Shown: positions 36,699-44,455, numbered from the stretch's first letter. The stretch: 46,754 nucleotides of DNA from Lachnospiraceae bacterium (GCA_028694115.1 JAQUUB010000028.1:1-46754); one strand, 5' to 3'. Notes: generated from the letters alone by a model not told the origin. Numbers and translations are program-made.

Positions 36699-38753
36699 TT
36701 AATAAGCATTTCTGCTTTCTGAATTGCCCATTCCATTATCTTTCACATATTGCTTCACCTGATTAATTTCATCTTTTGAAAATTCATAACTCTTTACTAC
36801 ATGTGACCAGTTCCCATCTTCCACTTTCATATTGCTCATTGCCGCTGCTAAAGTATTCCGATAGGTAACTTCACTTCTCCACTTTGATGTTGCCTCCAAT
36901 CCTCCAGAGGCATAATCTTTCTGATAATAATCTGCCGCTATAAATCTTGCATACTGCTTCTTTCCATCAAAGTCCATTGGACCTTCTTTTGTTGCTTCTG
37001 TATCTACAATCGTTACCTTTGCCTGCTTTTCCGTTATATTATTTCTACTGTCTGTTGTGATATACGTTATCGTAATCACTCCAGACCCTGTTAAGCCTGT
37101 AAAAGTATTTGTAGAATAATTTTTCACCCTAATCGTAGTTGTTCGATCTTCCCTGTCTGTTGATGTTACCGTTCGAAGAAGCTCCGCCTCGGTAATCACT
37201 CCTGTCTGCGCTTCATACAAGGTAAAATATCTGTCCGTGCAAGTCAGATCAGGTGCATAGTCCCAGATTGCATAAAAGTGAAACGTGTATCCATTCATAC
37301 TGGTAAGATTACGAATCTGCTGTTTTTCAGCATAGGTCGCATAATAGGCATTGGCATCCGTATTCCATCCAAGATACTTACATGGATGGGATGGATAAGC
37401 AAAACTCATTGCCGGCAAGGTATAGGTCTGATCATACTTGCAGGTTAAAGTAGTCATCGTCCCACTACCACCATTCGGATGAAACACAATATAATAGGTA
37501 TTCGCCTCTGCATTAGCTGTCAATGCAACATTTCCAGTTACCAAAAAAGTATAATTTTTACTGGTAGAAGTATAGGTTCCTGTCCAGTTCTTCCATGTGT
37601 ATCCGGTTTTCACTACCGCATCTACTATACAATTAGCTCCATAATAATAACTTCCACTGCCCGAAACACTACTGATTCCTAACTCTGCACTGACACTTAC
37701 TGAATATTTCTTTCTTGAAATATAGATATAATGATTCTTTGCTCCAGTAACCGTATATTTACTAACACTTGTAGCATTGTAGCAGGCATCTCCGGAATAA
37801 GACCATTCAAAGCTTGCTCCATAATACAGGTTCTGACTTTTGGCAAGTGCCCAGTCACCACTGTAATTCCCGTTTGCATCCTGATATTTCACATAGACAT
37901 TCTGCATATATTGCTTACGGGTAACCGATACATATGAAGTCTTCGCCTGCTTTGCTGTGTAGGAAATACTTGCGGCATTATAGCAAGAGTCAGCATCGCT
38001 TGACCAAGAGACTGTTTCTCCATATACATAATCTTTGTTGATGACAGCACTATAACTGCCATAACCACCATCTGCCTGCTGATACCTGACATATACAACT
38101 TGTCTTGATTTTAGCTGCGTTACATAATTGATTGTCTTATTAAAATAATTGTGCAAAGAGCTTGGATTACTCCAAGGAGCTGCATTTGCAATGCCATTAT
38201 AGTCAGTATAAACACTACCATAAAAATTCCCGTAATCGTCCATAGAACCACTGTTAGTACGATTCCCATACTTATCAATCTTGATGGTAATCATACAGCT
38301 ATCAACCACAATATAGCCACCATTAATAATGAATTCGTTGTATGCTGTTCGGTTTGTTTGAGCTAATTTAGATTTTACATAACTTAAGTTAATACGGCTT
38401 AGTTCATAGATATAACCACCACTTGCCACAGAATCCACCGTCTCTACGGTATATCCACTGAGATTAAAATAAATATAAGCGGTCTGTGAACTCGTTGTTA
38501 CTTTCATCCGATAACCTACTGTTCCCCAATGGGTCGTATTTACACTGGCACTTGCCTGCTTTCCCATTGTCGCAAAGTAAAAGTATCCATCTTTAAAAAC
38601 AATCTGTGACCCATACGTATTATAAAAGGTAACTGCGTTATCAAAGGTAGCTGCATGTGCCTCCTGTGGAGGTGCAAGAGCTGTAAATCCAATTACGGAC
38701 AATAAGAAAAACAGACTGAGTAAGCCTGTTTTCCATGATTTCTTCATATTCAA
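36699..38753 (-). CDS. Secreted repeat protein, possible pilus-tip adhesin, 684 aa
   Basis: A signal peptide is clear (MNMKKSWKTGLLSLFFLLS ... EAHAA). Two ~66-residue tandem repeats begin VVYVRYQQADGGYGSY (~219) and NVYVKYQDANGNYSGD (~286), each with a DxCYNA(A/T)S motif. An InlB-like B-repeat follows (~355-420), then a Listeria-Bacteroides repeat, IVFHPNGGSGTMTTL ... LGWNTDANAYY (~423-500). The C-terminal ~150 residues are charged. There is no LPXTG sorting signal and no membrane anchor. As the last gene of the Tad-like operon it may be exported and assembled with the pilus, like a tip adhesin (inference). Confidence 0.75.
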   Translation of the reverse strand: MNMKKSWKTGLLSLFFLLSVIGFTALAPPQEAHAATFDNAVTFYNTYGSQIVFKDGYFYFATMGKQASASVNTTHWGTVGYRMKVTTSSQTAYIYFNLSGYTVETVDSVASGGYIYELSRINLSYVKSKLAQTNRTAYNEFIINGGYIVVDSCMITIKIDKYGNRTNSGSMDDYGNFYGSVYTDYNGIANAAPWSNPSSLHNYFNKTINYVTQLKSRQVVYVRYQQADGGYGSYSAVINKDYVYGETVSWSSDADSCYNAASISYTAKQAKTSYVSVTRKQYMQNVYVKYQDANGNYSGDWALAKSQNLYYGASFEWSYSGDACYNATSVSKYTVTGAKNHYIYISRKKYSVSVSAELGISSVSGSGSYYYGANCIVDAVVKTGYTWKNWTGTYTSTSKNYTFLVTGNVALTANAEANTYYIVFHPNGGSGTMTTLTCKYDQTYTLPAMSFAYPSHPCKYLGWNTDANAYYATYAEKQQIRNLTSMNGYTFHFYAIWDYAPDLTCTDRYFTLYEAQTGVITEAELLRTVTSTDREDRTTTIRVKNYSTNTFTGLTGSGVITITYITTDSRNNITEKQAKVTIVDTEATKEGPMDFDGKKQYARFIAADYYQKDYASGGLEATSKWRSEVTYRNTLAAAMSNMKVEDGNWSHVVKSYEFSKDEINQVKQYVKDNGMGNSESRNAY

Positions 38754-38765
38754 ATCTTCCTCCCA

Positions 38766-39563
38766 CTAAAATACAAATGCTGACCAGTTATAACATACCG
38801 TCTTGTTAGTTCCATCCGGGTTCTGCTTTCCGGTACTATAAGTACCTACATAGGAATACAGATTGCCACCATCTCTCAAATCAATTTCAGGAACCTCATC
38901 AAACAGTGCATATCCTTTGCTGGTAACACTGACTTCCATATAGTCAATCTTTTGCTCATTCAGATAACTTATGATTTTATCCTTCAGCTCTCCATCCGTA
39001 AGAGCACCTGATTTCCAAGTCTGAATCATAGAATCAAGATCTGCCTTCTGTACGGAAGTAATATCTCCCTTTGCAGAGGCTTCAGCTTTCCAACCTTCAG
39101 AAATTGGTACATACTTTGTTTCTTTGGTTGGAGCAACGGTTGTAGCTGGTTCAGACTGGTTATCAGGTTTTTCTGTTGGCTTCACTACCAATTTTGGTTC
39201 TTCCTCTGATTTCGTCTCTGCTTTCTTCGTTACACTAGGCTTCTCTGTTTCTGAATTCTTGGCTTTCACCGTTGGTTTGGCTGTAACACTTGTATTCTCT
39301 TTAGCGATTTCCGCAGATTCCTTTGCCTGCTCTTTTGTATCTTCTACTTGAGGCGTTTCCTCTACGATTGGAACTTCCGTGGGATTCACCTCTTCCTCTA
39401 TAGCAATTCTATCTCTTTGAGTATCAGCGGAAGTTTCCATCAGATTCTGATTTGATTTCAAATTAGAGACAATCAGTATTCCAGCAGCAAACATTGCGAT
39501 AGTAAATACGCTTATTAACAGCTTCCAATGCTTTCTTAAAAATCTTTTTATCTTCTCTTTCAT
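38766..39563 (-). CDS. Membrane-anchored protein of the pilus operon, 265 aa
   Basis: A basic N-terminus (MKEKIKRFLRKHWKLLI) leads into one membrane helix (SVFTIAMFAAGILIVSNL). Then ~110 residues of Pro/Thr/Glu/Lys low-complexity stalk follow (VKPTEKPDNQSEPATTVAPT), and an ~110-residue folded C-terminal domain (GWKAEASAKGDITSVQKADL ... ending NWSAFVF). This suggests an extracytoplasmic domain held off the membrane by a stalk. It lies 12 bases before the repeat protein gene. Function is unknown. A pilus-anchoring or wall-spanning role is inferred. Confidence 0.6.
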   Translation of the reverse strand: MKEKIKRFLRKHWKLLISVFTIAMFAAGILIVSNLKSNQNLMETSADTQRDRIAIEEEVNPTEVPIVEETPQVEDTKEQAKESAEIAKENTSVTAKPTVKAKNSETEKPSVTKKAETKSEEEPKLVVKPTEKPDNQSEPATTVAPTKETKYVPISEGWKAEASAKGDITSVQKADLDSMIQTWKSGALTDGELKDKIISYLNEQKIDYMEVSVTSKGYALFDEVPEIDLRDGGNLYSYVGTYSTGKQNPDGTNKTVCYNWSAFVF

Positions 39564-39573
39564 CTTGCTCCTC

Positions 39574-39963
39574 CTAACTAACTGGAACTGTATACTGTTC
39601 CATAATTACGGTTCTCTTTACAGAAACCTGTCCATCTGTTCCAATTGGATGCTTATATTTCTCTATGACTTCCACGGATAAGAGTCCTTTTTGATAATCA
39701 ACATCTAATACATTGACCTTTATGGAACAGTCAGAATTGATTTGCACCAATAAGGCTTCCATAAAGTCTGCGACAAATTCATCATTACTGCTCACGGAAT
39801 AGGTCTTACTATCAAACTGGTTCTCCACAGTATCCTGTAAAGCACTGTCTACTGCACGATTTAACTCATTCTGTCTCATATTCGTTCCACACAGGGTCAT
39901 CAGAATAACAATCGATATAATCGCACAGACGGTAATTCCAAATCCTAAAAACACATTCTTCAT
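39574..39963 (-). CDS. Minor pilin-like protein, 129 aa
   Basis: Short basic-polar N-terminus (MKNVFLGFG), then a hydrophobic helix (ITVCAIISIVILMTLCGTN), then a soluble ~95-residue domain (QNELNRAVDSALQDTVENQF onwards). This is the layout of TadE/TadF-like minor pilins, in which an N-terminal helix is followed by a globular head. It starts 2 bases after the upstream gene. No peptidase cleavage signature is sure, but GFG before the helix resembles the start of its siblings in this operon. Confidence 0.6.
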   Translation of the reverse strand: MKNVFLGFGITVCAIISIVILMTLCGTNMRQNELNRAVDSALQDTVENQFDSKTYSVSSNDEFVADFMEALLVQINSDCSIKVNVLDVDYQKGLLSVEVIEKYKHPIGTDGQVSVKRTVIMEQYTVPVS

Positions 39964-39965
39964 CC

Positions 39966-40502
39966 CTAGCTCCTCCTCTCGTCCACGGCAATCGGTATCT
40001 TCCAGACACTGGTCAGATTTTCTCTGTCCCTGATCTGAAAATATACCACATACACCCCTGCACTTGGAAAGCGGATGCTTCCATCCGTAGCGGAATAGGC
40101 ACTCATAACACTTGTTCCATCTGCTTTTCTGATATCTAACACTTTACCAAACATGGTATTTGTAAACAACTTTGCAAGGATGACCTTATCCATGGGATAA
40201 ATCGTTCCTTCCATATCCTTAGCATAATACCTTGAAAGAAAACTGGTACTATCCAAAGCAAAGAACCTACCATAAGAAGCTGTGTATGCTGCAACTGGTT
40301 TTGACCTATTATGCCAAGTGACTACAGAATCAAAGTCATGATAAGAAGCATAATCTGTTTCCTCTTTTTCCACTGACACGCCTGCAATCTGTAATATTCC
40401 AGTCTTACCTGATACCGAGATTCCAAATAGAACCCCAAGTATCAAGACAGCAGTAACAATAGCTATAATTGCAGTTCCAAACTCATGGAATATCTCTTTC
40501 AT
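39966..40502 (-). CDS. Pilin-like protein with MKEIF N-terminus, 178 aa
   Basis: Starts MKEIFHEFGTAIIAIVTAVL, nearly the same N-terminus as the 56-aa pilins (MKEIFEQYGSVIIAAVAIS), so it belongs to the same family of pilin-like subunits. One hydrophobic helix is followed by a ~140-residue extracytoplasmic domain that ends in a beta-rich part (GVYVVYFQIRDRENLTSVWK). The ATG directly follows the TAG of the 50-aa gene. It may be a minor pilin or initiating subunit. Confidence 0.6.
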   Translation of the reverse strand: MKEIFHEFGTAIIAIVTAVLILGVLFGISVSGKTGILQIAGVSVEKEETDYASYHDFDSVVTWHNRSKPVAAYTASYGRFFALDSTSFLSRYYAKDMEGTIYPMDKVILAKLFTNTMFGKVLDIRKADGTSVMSAYSATDGSIRFPSAGVYVVYFQIRDRENLTSVWKIPIAVDERRS

Positions 40503-40655
40503 CTATGCACCGCCTCCTAACACACTAATAATAAAAAGCTGAATCAGCGACGTCATAGGTGTGCCAAGAAAGAAATATGCCAGTATTCCAAGGAAGAGAC
40601 CGCCACTGACTGCTTCAATGACAAACTCCCCATATTCTTCAAAAATTTCTTTCAT
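40503..40655 (-). CDS. Small pilin-like protein, 50 aa
   Basis: Sequence starts MKEIFEEYGEFVIEAVSGG and continues with a long hydrophobic stretch (FLGILAYFFLGT ... LFIISVLGGGA). It shares the MKEIFEXYG start with the 56-aa pilins. A good GGAGG-type site precedes it, and its stop abuts the next ATG. It is too short for most gene callers and is likely to be missed. Confidence 0.6.
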   Translation of the reverse strand: MKEIFEEYGEFVIEAVSGGLFLGILAYFFLGTPMTSLIQLFIISVLGGGA

Positions 40656-40665
40656 TCAATCCTCC

Positions 40666-40770
40666 TCAACTGCTGATTACCCTTAAGAATGCAATTAGTA
40701 TAGCTGCCATTCCACTTCCTGTAATGGCATAAATAATGCCACTTCCAAACTGTTCCATAATCAACTTCAT
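40666..40770 (-). CDS. Very small pilin-like protein, 34 aa
   Basis: MKLIMEQFGSGIIYAITGSG, then MAAILIAFLRVISS: the same polar start, Phe/Tyr-Gly and hydrophobic helix as the other mini-pilins. GGAGGC precedes the ATG. It is packed 9 bases after the TadE-like gene stop. At 34 aa, detection rests on the start motif, ribosome binding site and operon packing. Confidence 0.5.
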   Translation of the reverse strand: MKLIMEQFGSGIIYAITGSGMAAILIAFLRVISS

Positions 40771-40779
40771 AATTGCCTC

Positions 40780-41121
40780 CTATCTTGCAAATGCACGGAT
40801 TTGCTGGGTACTGATGACTCCTAAAAAGTCTACATGATACTTATATCTTAGAACTACTTCCATTAATGTGGGCTTTCCATCTTCGTCTTTTACAATACTG
40901 CTTTCGTCAATCAAAAGCTCATACCCTGCACTTACTGCCTGTGTCTTGCATGCATTGATAACACTTGGTGCAAAGTTAGAATCTTCGATTTCTGCCACCA
41001 CAGAAGCATGAAAATCTCTCGCATTGTTTGCGTCTATACAGGCTGACATTACACCAGTCATCGTAAATACAGATAATAGAAGGATAAAGATTCCCACATA
41101 TGTCTTAATTGTTGTGCTCAT
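40780..41121 (-). CDS. TadE-like minor pilin, 113 aa
   Basis: N-terminal helix (TYVGIFILLLSVFTMTGVMS) followed by a small extracytoplasmic domain (CIDANNARDFHASVVAEIED ... STQQIRAFAR). Length and helix-plus-head layout fit TadE-like pseudopilins. ATG follows a GGAGG. It is directly after the TadB-TadC-like gene (11 bases), the usual place for TadE-type genes. Confidence 0.65.
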   Translation of the reverse strand: MSTTIKTYVGIFILLLSVFTMTGVMSACIDANNARDFHASVVAEIEDSNFAPSVINACKTQAVSAGYELLIDESSIVKDEDGKPTLMEVVLRYKYHVDFLGVISTQQIRAFAR

Positions 41122-41132
41122 ACTTTTCCCTC

Positions 41133-42635
41133 CTACATTCCAAATGTCAGGTTTTGAAGGAATACTACCAAAAGCAGTGCCATATCCACCATCAGCTTAA
41201 AGGAAGCAAGGAGTGACGGTAGCAGGATATAAATCTTCATCCCAGCAATCTTATCTTCCTGCGTCAGCTTCTCCGCCTTATCCATCATGGCATTATTACG
41301 GTCAATTAACTCTTCCACCTGTTTTGTTACATCCCCTGCATTTCCACTGGATAATGCATAAAGCATCTTCATGGCTGACTGCACATCCGGATTTCGATAT
41401 TCTTTTAAAAATCTATGATATGGTTCAATCGCATTTGGATCATCTTCTAAGTCGTAAATCAACTCGTCCAATGCATGGATCAAAACCTCTGGCGCACTGT
41501 CCATGGATTTACGAATTGCCATCTGCACGTTATCGGTCTGTAATAATAATGCGACCTCCATCAACCAATTCGGAAACTGCTTTTCAATTTCTCTTGCTAC
41601 CTTTTTCTTTGCAAGATTATGACCGACCTTATGCTGATTTAGGAAAAACAGAACCACTACAATCCCTGCTACCAAAATGGCAATATTCTTAAAATACACA
41701 AATGCACCGATAAAAAGGATTGTTGGAATGACTGCCATATTTTGACTTTTCTTTGCTTCCTTTGCTTCATCATAATCTCTTACTTGAAGGAACTTTCGAT
41801 CCATTTCAGAACTGTCCGTTTCCTTTTCAATCCAGCTCTTACACAACTTCTTATCCGACTTCACATAGATGAGCATACAGATACCAATTAATACAACTGC
41901 TGATATCTGACATAACGGAATTGCACTGATATCCAAATCCCCGCCTAACAGATAAAGGGGAAGAATACATATAAGTAACGTTGCAACCAAGGCAATCAGT
42001 ATATTTCTCTTTACGATCTGATACTCTTTTTGAAGATTAATAATTCGCTCAGCCCACATGGCTCTGTTCTTTGATAGCAATGCAATACTTCCTCCAGCAT
42101 CACCACCACGCCTCTGGGCACCCATTACAAAAGAATGAACAGCATCGACTCTTTCACAATGAAAGAACTCACTAATCATCGCTAATGCTTCCTGTTCTGG
42201 ATCTTCGCTATCTGTGGCATACTGAATATGTTCAATTGCTCGAAGCAGTATCTCATGGAATTCTCCATCATCAAAAATAGTGGCTGTTTCTATTAATGCA
42301 TTCAGAACTGTCTTGTTCCTCTTAAAAGAATACAAAAACTGTTCCATATAATTATTTGCCATAGAAAACATGGTCGTGTGATACTTACCCTTCATTGTCT
42401 GAATCAGAACAAGTGGTGAGAAAACCACCCCAATGATTCCGATGGCTGCAATATAAGGTAACTGCAACTTATACAGCAATCCAAAGATAGCTGCCAGTAA
42501 CACAATCATTCCATAGGCAACCATTGCTTTCTTTGGTGTAAACTCATATCCATACCTTGCAAGCTCCTGTGTCAGGTTCTTATATCTTAAAAACCTGAGT
42601 GAACTTTTTCTCTTCTTTCCACGTTCTTTCTTCAA
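41133..42635 (-). CDS. TadB-TadC-like double T2SF membrane protein, 500 aa
   Basis: Inner-membrane platform of a Tad/type IVc pilus. Two type II secretion F-like halves: the first (~90-260) ends with membrane helices NILIALVATLLICILPLYLL and IPLCQISAVVLIGICMLIYV. The second (~295-500) has AVIPTILFIGAFVYFKNIAI, then FPNWLMEVALLLQTDNVQMA, and ends with a long helix (LLASFKLMVDMALLLVVFLQ). TadB and TadC are normally separate ~300-aa proteins, so this looks like a fusion. Translation starts at TTG (42635) overlapping the ATPase stop (TTGA). Confidence 0.75.
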   Translation of the reverse strand: MKKERGKKRKSSLRFLRYKNLTQELARYGYEFTPKKAMVAYGMIVLLAAIFGLLYKLQLPYIAAIGIIGVVFSPLVLIQTMKGKYHTTMFSMANNYMEQFLYSFKRNKTVLNALIETATIFDDGEFHEILLRAIEHIQYATDSEDPEQEALAMISEFFHCERVDAVHSFVMGAQRRGGDAGGSIALLSKNRAMWAERIINLQKEYQIVKRNILIALVATLLICILPLYLLGGDLDISAIPLCQISAVVLIGICMLIYVKSDKKLCKSWIEKETDSSEMDRKFLQVRDYDEAKEAKKSQNMAVIPTILFIGAFVYFKNIAILVAGIVVVLFFLNQHKVGHNLAKKKVAREIEKQFPNWLMEVALLLQTDNVQMAIRKSMDSAPEVLIHALDELIYDLEDDPNAIEPYHRFLKEYRNPDVQSAMKMLYALSSGNAGDVTKQVEELIDRNNAMMDKAEKLTQEDKIAGMKIYILLPSLLASFKLMVDMALLLVVFLQNLTFGM

Positions 42636-43681
42636 TCCTCATTTCCTCCTTCCTCCGAAAATGGTGTAATCCCCATTCGTTCAAATTTCTCAAGGACAGG
42701 TTCTGGAAGGCTCTTCTCTACCAACTCTCCATTCAATACCACTGGAAATGTTATATTGCATCCATCCTTACGATAGAAGAAACAAACCTGATCAATATAT
42801 CTTCTTATTTTGCCATCCTCCATCTGCTTTTTACGAACCAAGATACCAACATCAATGAACATAAAAATATCATTCTCCATTCGGTCTGCATCTGTTCTAC
42901 TTGCCAACATATTTAAAATACGATCCGGTATCTTTCTTACATCATCCGTGTGAATTGTAGTAAATCCACGAATTCCTGTTGATAAGCTCTCAAGCAGATA
43001 TTTTACTTCCACAGAACGGGCTTCTGATAACATGAGCCACTTTGGATTTTGCCTCAGACTTGTCTTAATTGCCTTTGTATAGCTGAAACCTTCCGATACC
43101 ATTAATTCCACGCAATCTTTCTCTGAATTGATTTCCCTGTAATGAAGCTCTGGGGTATCCTCGATGGTAATAACCCTTTCATTTGCAGGAATATACTGAG
43201 AAAAGAATTTAATTCCTTCTGTCTTTCCAACACCTGGTTCTCCACAGAACACAAAGTTCATACGTGCCTTCACGCAATTCGTCATAAGCTCTAAAATCTC
43301 CTTAGTACAATACCCATCCGTAATCATGCTCTCTCTGGTCATACGAACGGTCGGAAGGGTCTTTCTGATACAAACCGACCTTCCTGAAATCGCAGATGAC
43401 TCATGGACAATACTGATACGAAGAGTATCTGTGTCTGCTTCTAACAGATTTTCCACCTTGTTGAAAGGTTTACTCACGTTATTGGCAATATAATGGCTGA
43501 ACTTCTCGATAAACTCCTTTGTGACACCATGCTCCTCCACCTTGATTCGTTCATTTGCTGTGTTGGTGATCCATAAATCCGTTCCATTAAAGTCAATATC
43601 TGTGATTTCATCATCTTCGATATAAGACCATAAGGGTCCAAAATGTGCAGGCACCAGCTCCCACTTTGTACTTCGTTCCAT
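42632..43681 (-). CDS. CpaF/TadA-like pilus assembly ATPase, 349 aa
   Basis: Secretion ATPase of the GspE/VirB11/CpaF superfamily. The N-terminal domain (LVPAHFGPLWSYIEDDEITD, IDFNGTDLWI) precedes Walker A GEPGVGKTEGIKFF (~150), the Asp-box ITIEDTPELHY, TSLRQNPKWLMLSEARS and the His-box TTIHTDDVRKIPDRIL. This set matches CpaF/TadA. The start is ATG at 43681, with AAAGGAG 4-6 bases upstream. An ATG five codons earlier would put that site inside the gene. It powers assembly of the pilins encoded just upstream. Confidence 0.85.
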   Translation of the reverse strand: MERSTKWELVPAHFGPLWSYIEDDEITDIDFNGTDLWITNTANERIKVEEHGVTKEFIEKFSHYIANNVSKPFNKVENLLEADTDTLRISIVHESSAISGRSVCIRKTLPTVRMTRESMITDGYCTKEILELMTNCVKARMNFVFCGEPGVGKTEGIKFFSQYIPANERVITIEDTPELHYREINSEKDCVELMVSEGFSYTKAIKTSLRQNPKWLMLSEARSVEVKYLLESLSTGIRGFTTIHTDDVRKIPDRILNMLASRTDADRMENDIFMFIDVGILVRKKQMEDGKIRRYIDQVCFFYRKDGCNITFPVVLNGELVEKSLPEPVLEKFERMGITPFSEEGGNED

Positions 43682-43694
43682 ATAACTCCTTTCC

Positions 43695-43717
43695 AAGAGG
43701 GGAAGTTGTCCCCTCTT
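43695..43717 (-). other. GC-rich hairpin between pilin and ATPase genes
   Basis: Perfect 8-bp stem AAGAGGGG / CCCCTCTT with a 7-base loop, 13 bases before the ATPase start and after the second pilin stop. No U run follows, so it is more likely an RNA-stabilising or processing element than a terminator. It could keep pilin mRNA in excess over ATPase mRNA. Confidence 0.55.
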
Positions 43718-43750
43718 TGTGTAATTTTGTACTTAGCTGGTTCTCCACCA

Positions 43751-43921
43751 TTAACCTGTAATGGTTCCAGCTGCTCTGTTGAAAAAGCTGTCAATCAGGT
43801 TCTTAAAGGAATTTGCTACGACTCCATCTGTTGCCAAAAGCATTACAATAATTGCTACCAATGCACTGATTGCTACCGCTGCAATAATTACTGATCCATA
43901 CTGTTCAAAAATCTCTTTCAT
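43751..43921 (-). CDS. Flp/Tad-like major pilin, copy 2, 56 aa
   Basis: Predicted protein identical, residue for residue, to the pilin encoded at 43979-44149: MKEIFEQYGSVIIAAVAIS, a long hydrophobic helix, ANSFKNLIDSFFNR and the end AAGTITG. A GAGG-type site precedes ATG. The two genes lie 228 bp apart in tandem, but their DNA differs at 11 sites, all silent. Size and helix resemble Flp pilins. The usual G/xxxxEY cleavage motif is not clear. Confidence 0.7.
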   Translation of the reverse strand: MKEIFEQYGSVIIAAVAISALVAIIVMLLATDGVVANSFKNLIDSFFNRAAGTITG

Positions 43922-43978
43922 TCGATTTACCTCATTCTTTCTTATAATTGTTGTTATTGGTTTCTTTACTACAATTCA

Positions 43979-44149
43979 TTAGCCTGTGATGGTTCCAGCT
44001 GCTCTGTTGAAAAAGCTGTCGATCAGGTTCTTAAAGGAATTCGCTACTACTCCGTCTGTTGCTAAGAGCATTACGATAATTGCTACTAATGCGCTGATTG
44101 CTACCGCTGCAATAATTACTGATCCATACTGTTCAAAAATCTCTTTCAT
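43979..44149 (-). CDS. Flp/Tad-like major pilin, copy 1, 56 aa
   Basis: First gene of the pilus operon. Identical product to copy 2. Polar start MKEIFEQYG, hydrophobic helix (~10-30), then an amphipathic C-terminus. GAGG lies upstream of ATG, within a leader (CATTCTTTCTT on the plus strand) repeated before copy 2, so the duplication included the ribosome binding site. The terminator at 44194-44221 isolates it from the par genes, so a promoter is expected in the last 50 bases before the ATG. Confidence 0.7.
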   Translation of the reverse strand: MKEIFEQYGSVIIAAVAISALVAIIVMLLATDGVVANSFKNLIDSFFNRAAGTITG

Positions 44150-44193
44150 TTGATTCACCTCATTCTTTCTTTTATTATTCGTAATTGTTTATA

Positions 44194-44221
44194 TTAAAAT
44201 AGCGGCTCCTTATAGCCGCTA
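44194..44221 (-). terminator. Intrinsic terminator before the pilus operon
   Basis: Minus strand TAGCGGCT-ATAAGG-AGCCGCTA forms an 8-bp stem with a 6-base loop, followed by TTTTAAT. It ends transcription from the par region. A second inverted repeat, GTGGATAGG / CCTATCCAC (44238-44246 / 44268-44276), lies just upstream. Confidence 0.75.
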
Positions 44222-44290
44222 ATACCTACCCAATCCAGTGGATAGGCAATACTGTTCTCCGTTACTACCTATCCACATGACTGTGTGAAA

Positions 44291-44344
44291 TTATTCAGTT
44301 TTGTATACGGAGACAGTAGATGGTTTGTCCCGTATTAAATGCAT
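44291..44344 (-). CDS. Micro-ORF, 17 aa
   Basis: ATG with AAAGGAG at ideal spacing opens MHLIRDKPSTVSVYKTE and a TAA. It lies between the 26-aa ORF and the terminator. It may be a leader peptide or chance. Reported because of the strong ribosome binding site. Confidence 0.25.
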   Translation of the reverse strand: MHLIRDKPSTVSVYKTE

Positions 44345-44359
44345 CTAACTCTCCTTTGC

Positions 44360-44440
44360 TTAAACTGCCATATTTCTTAATTGAAAGAAATACTTCATCA
44401 GTCTACGGTTTTCTCTGTATGCTTTATATCCTGTAGCCAT
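44360..44440 (-). CDS. Micro-ORF, 26 aa
   Basis: Starts 15 bases after the 57-aa membrane gene stop, with AAAGGAGG before the ATG. Product MATGYKAYRENRRLMKYFFQ, ending LRNMAV, is strongly basic. A real small peptide is plausible given the ribosome binding site and packing, but length prevents certainty. It sits before the 17-aa ORF and terminator. Confidence 0.35.
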   Translation of the reverse strand: MATGYKAYRENRRLMKYFFQLRNMAV

Positions 44441-44455
44441 ACAATCAACCTCCTT

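Noticed and set aside
43474..43794. Minus-strand frame (106 codons) crossing the pilin-ATPase junction
   Set aside because: Overlaps the ATPase start and pilin end in another frame and has unconvincing composition and no ribosome binding site.
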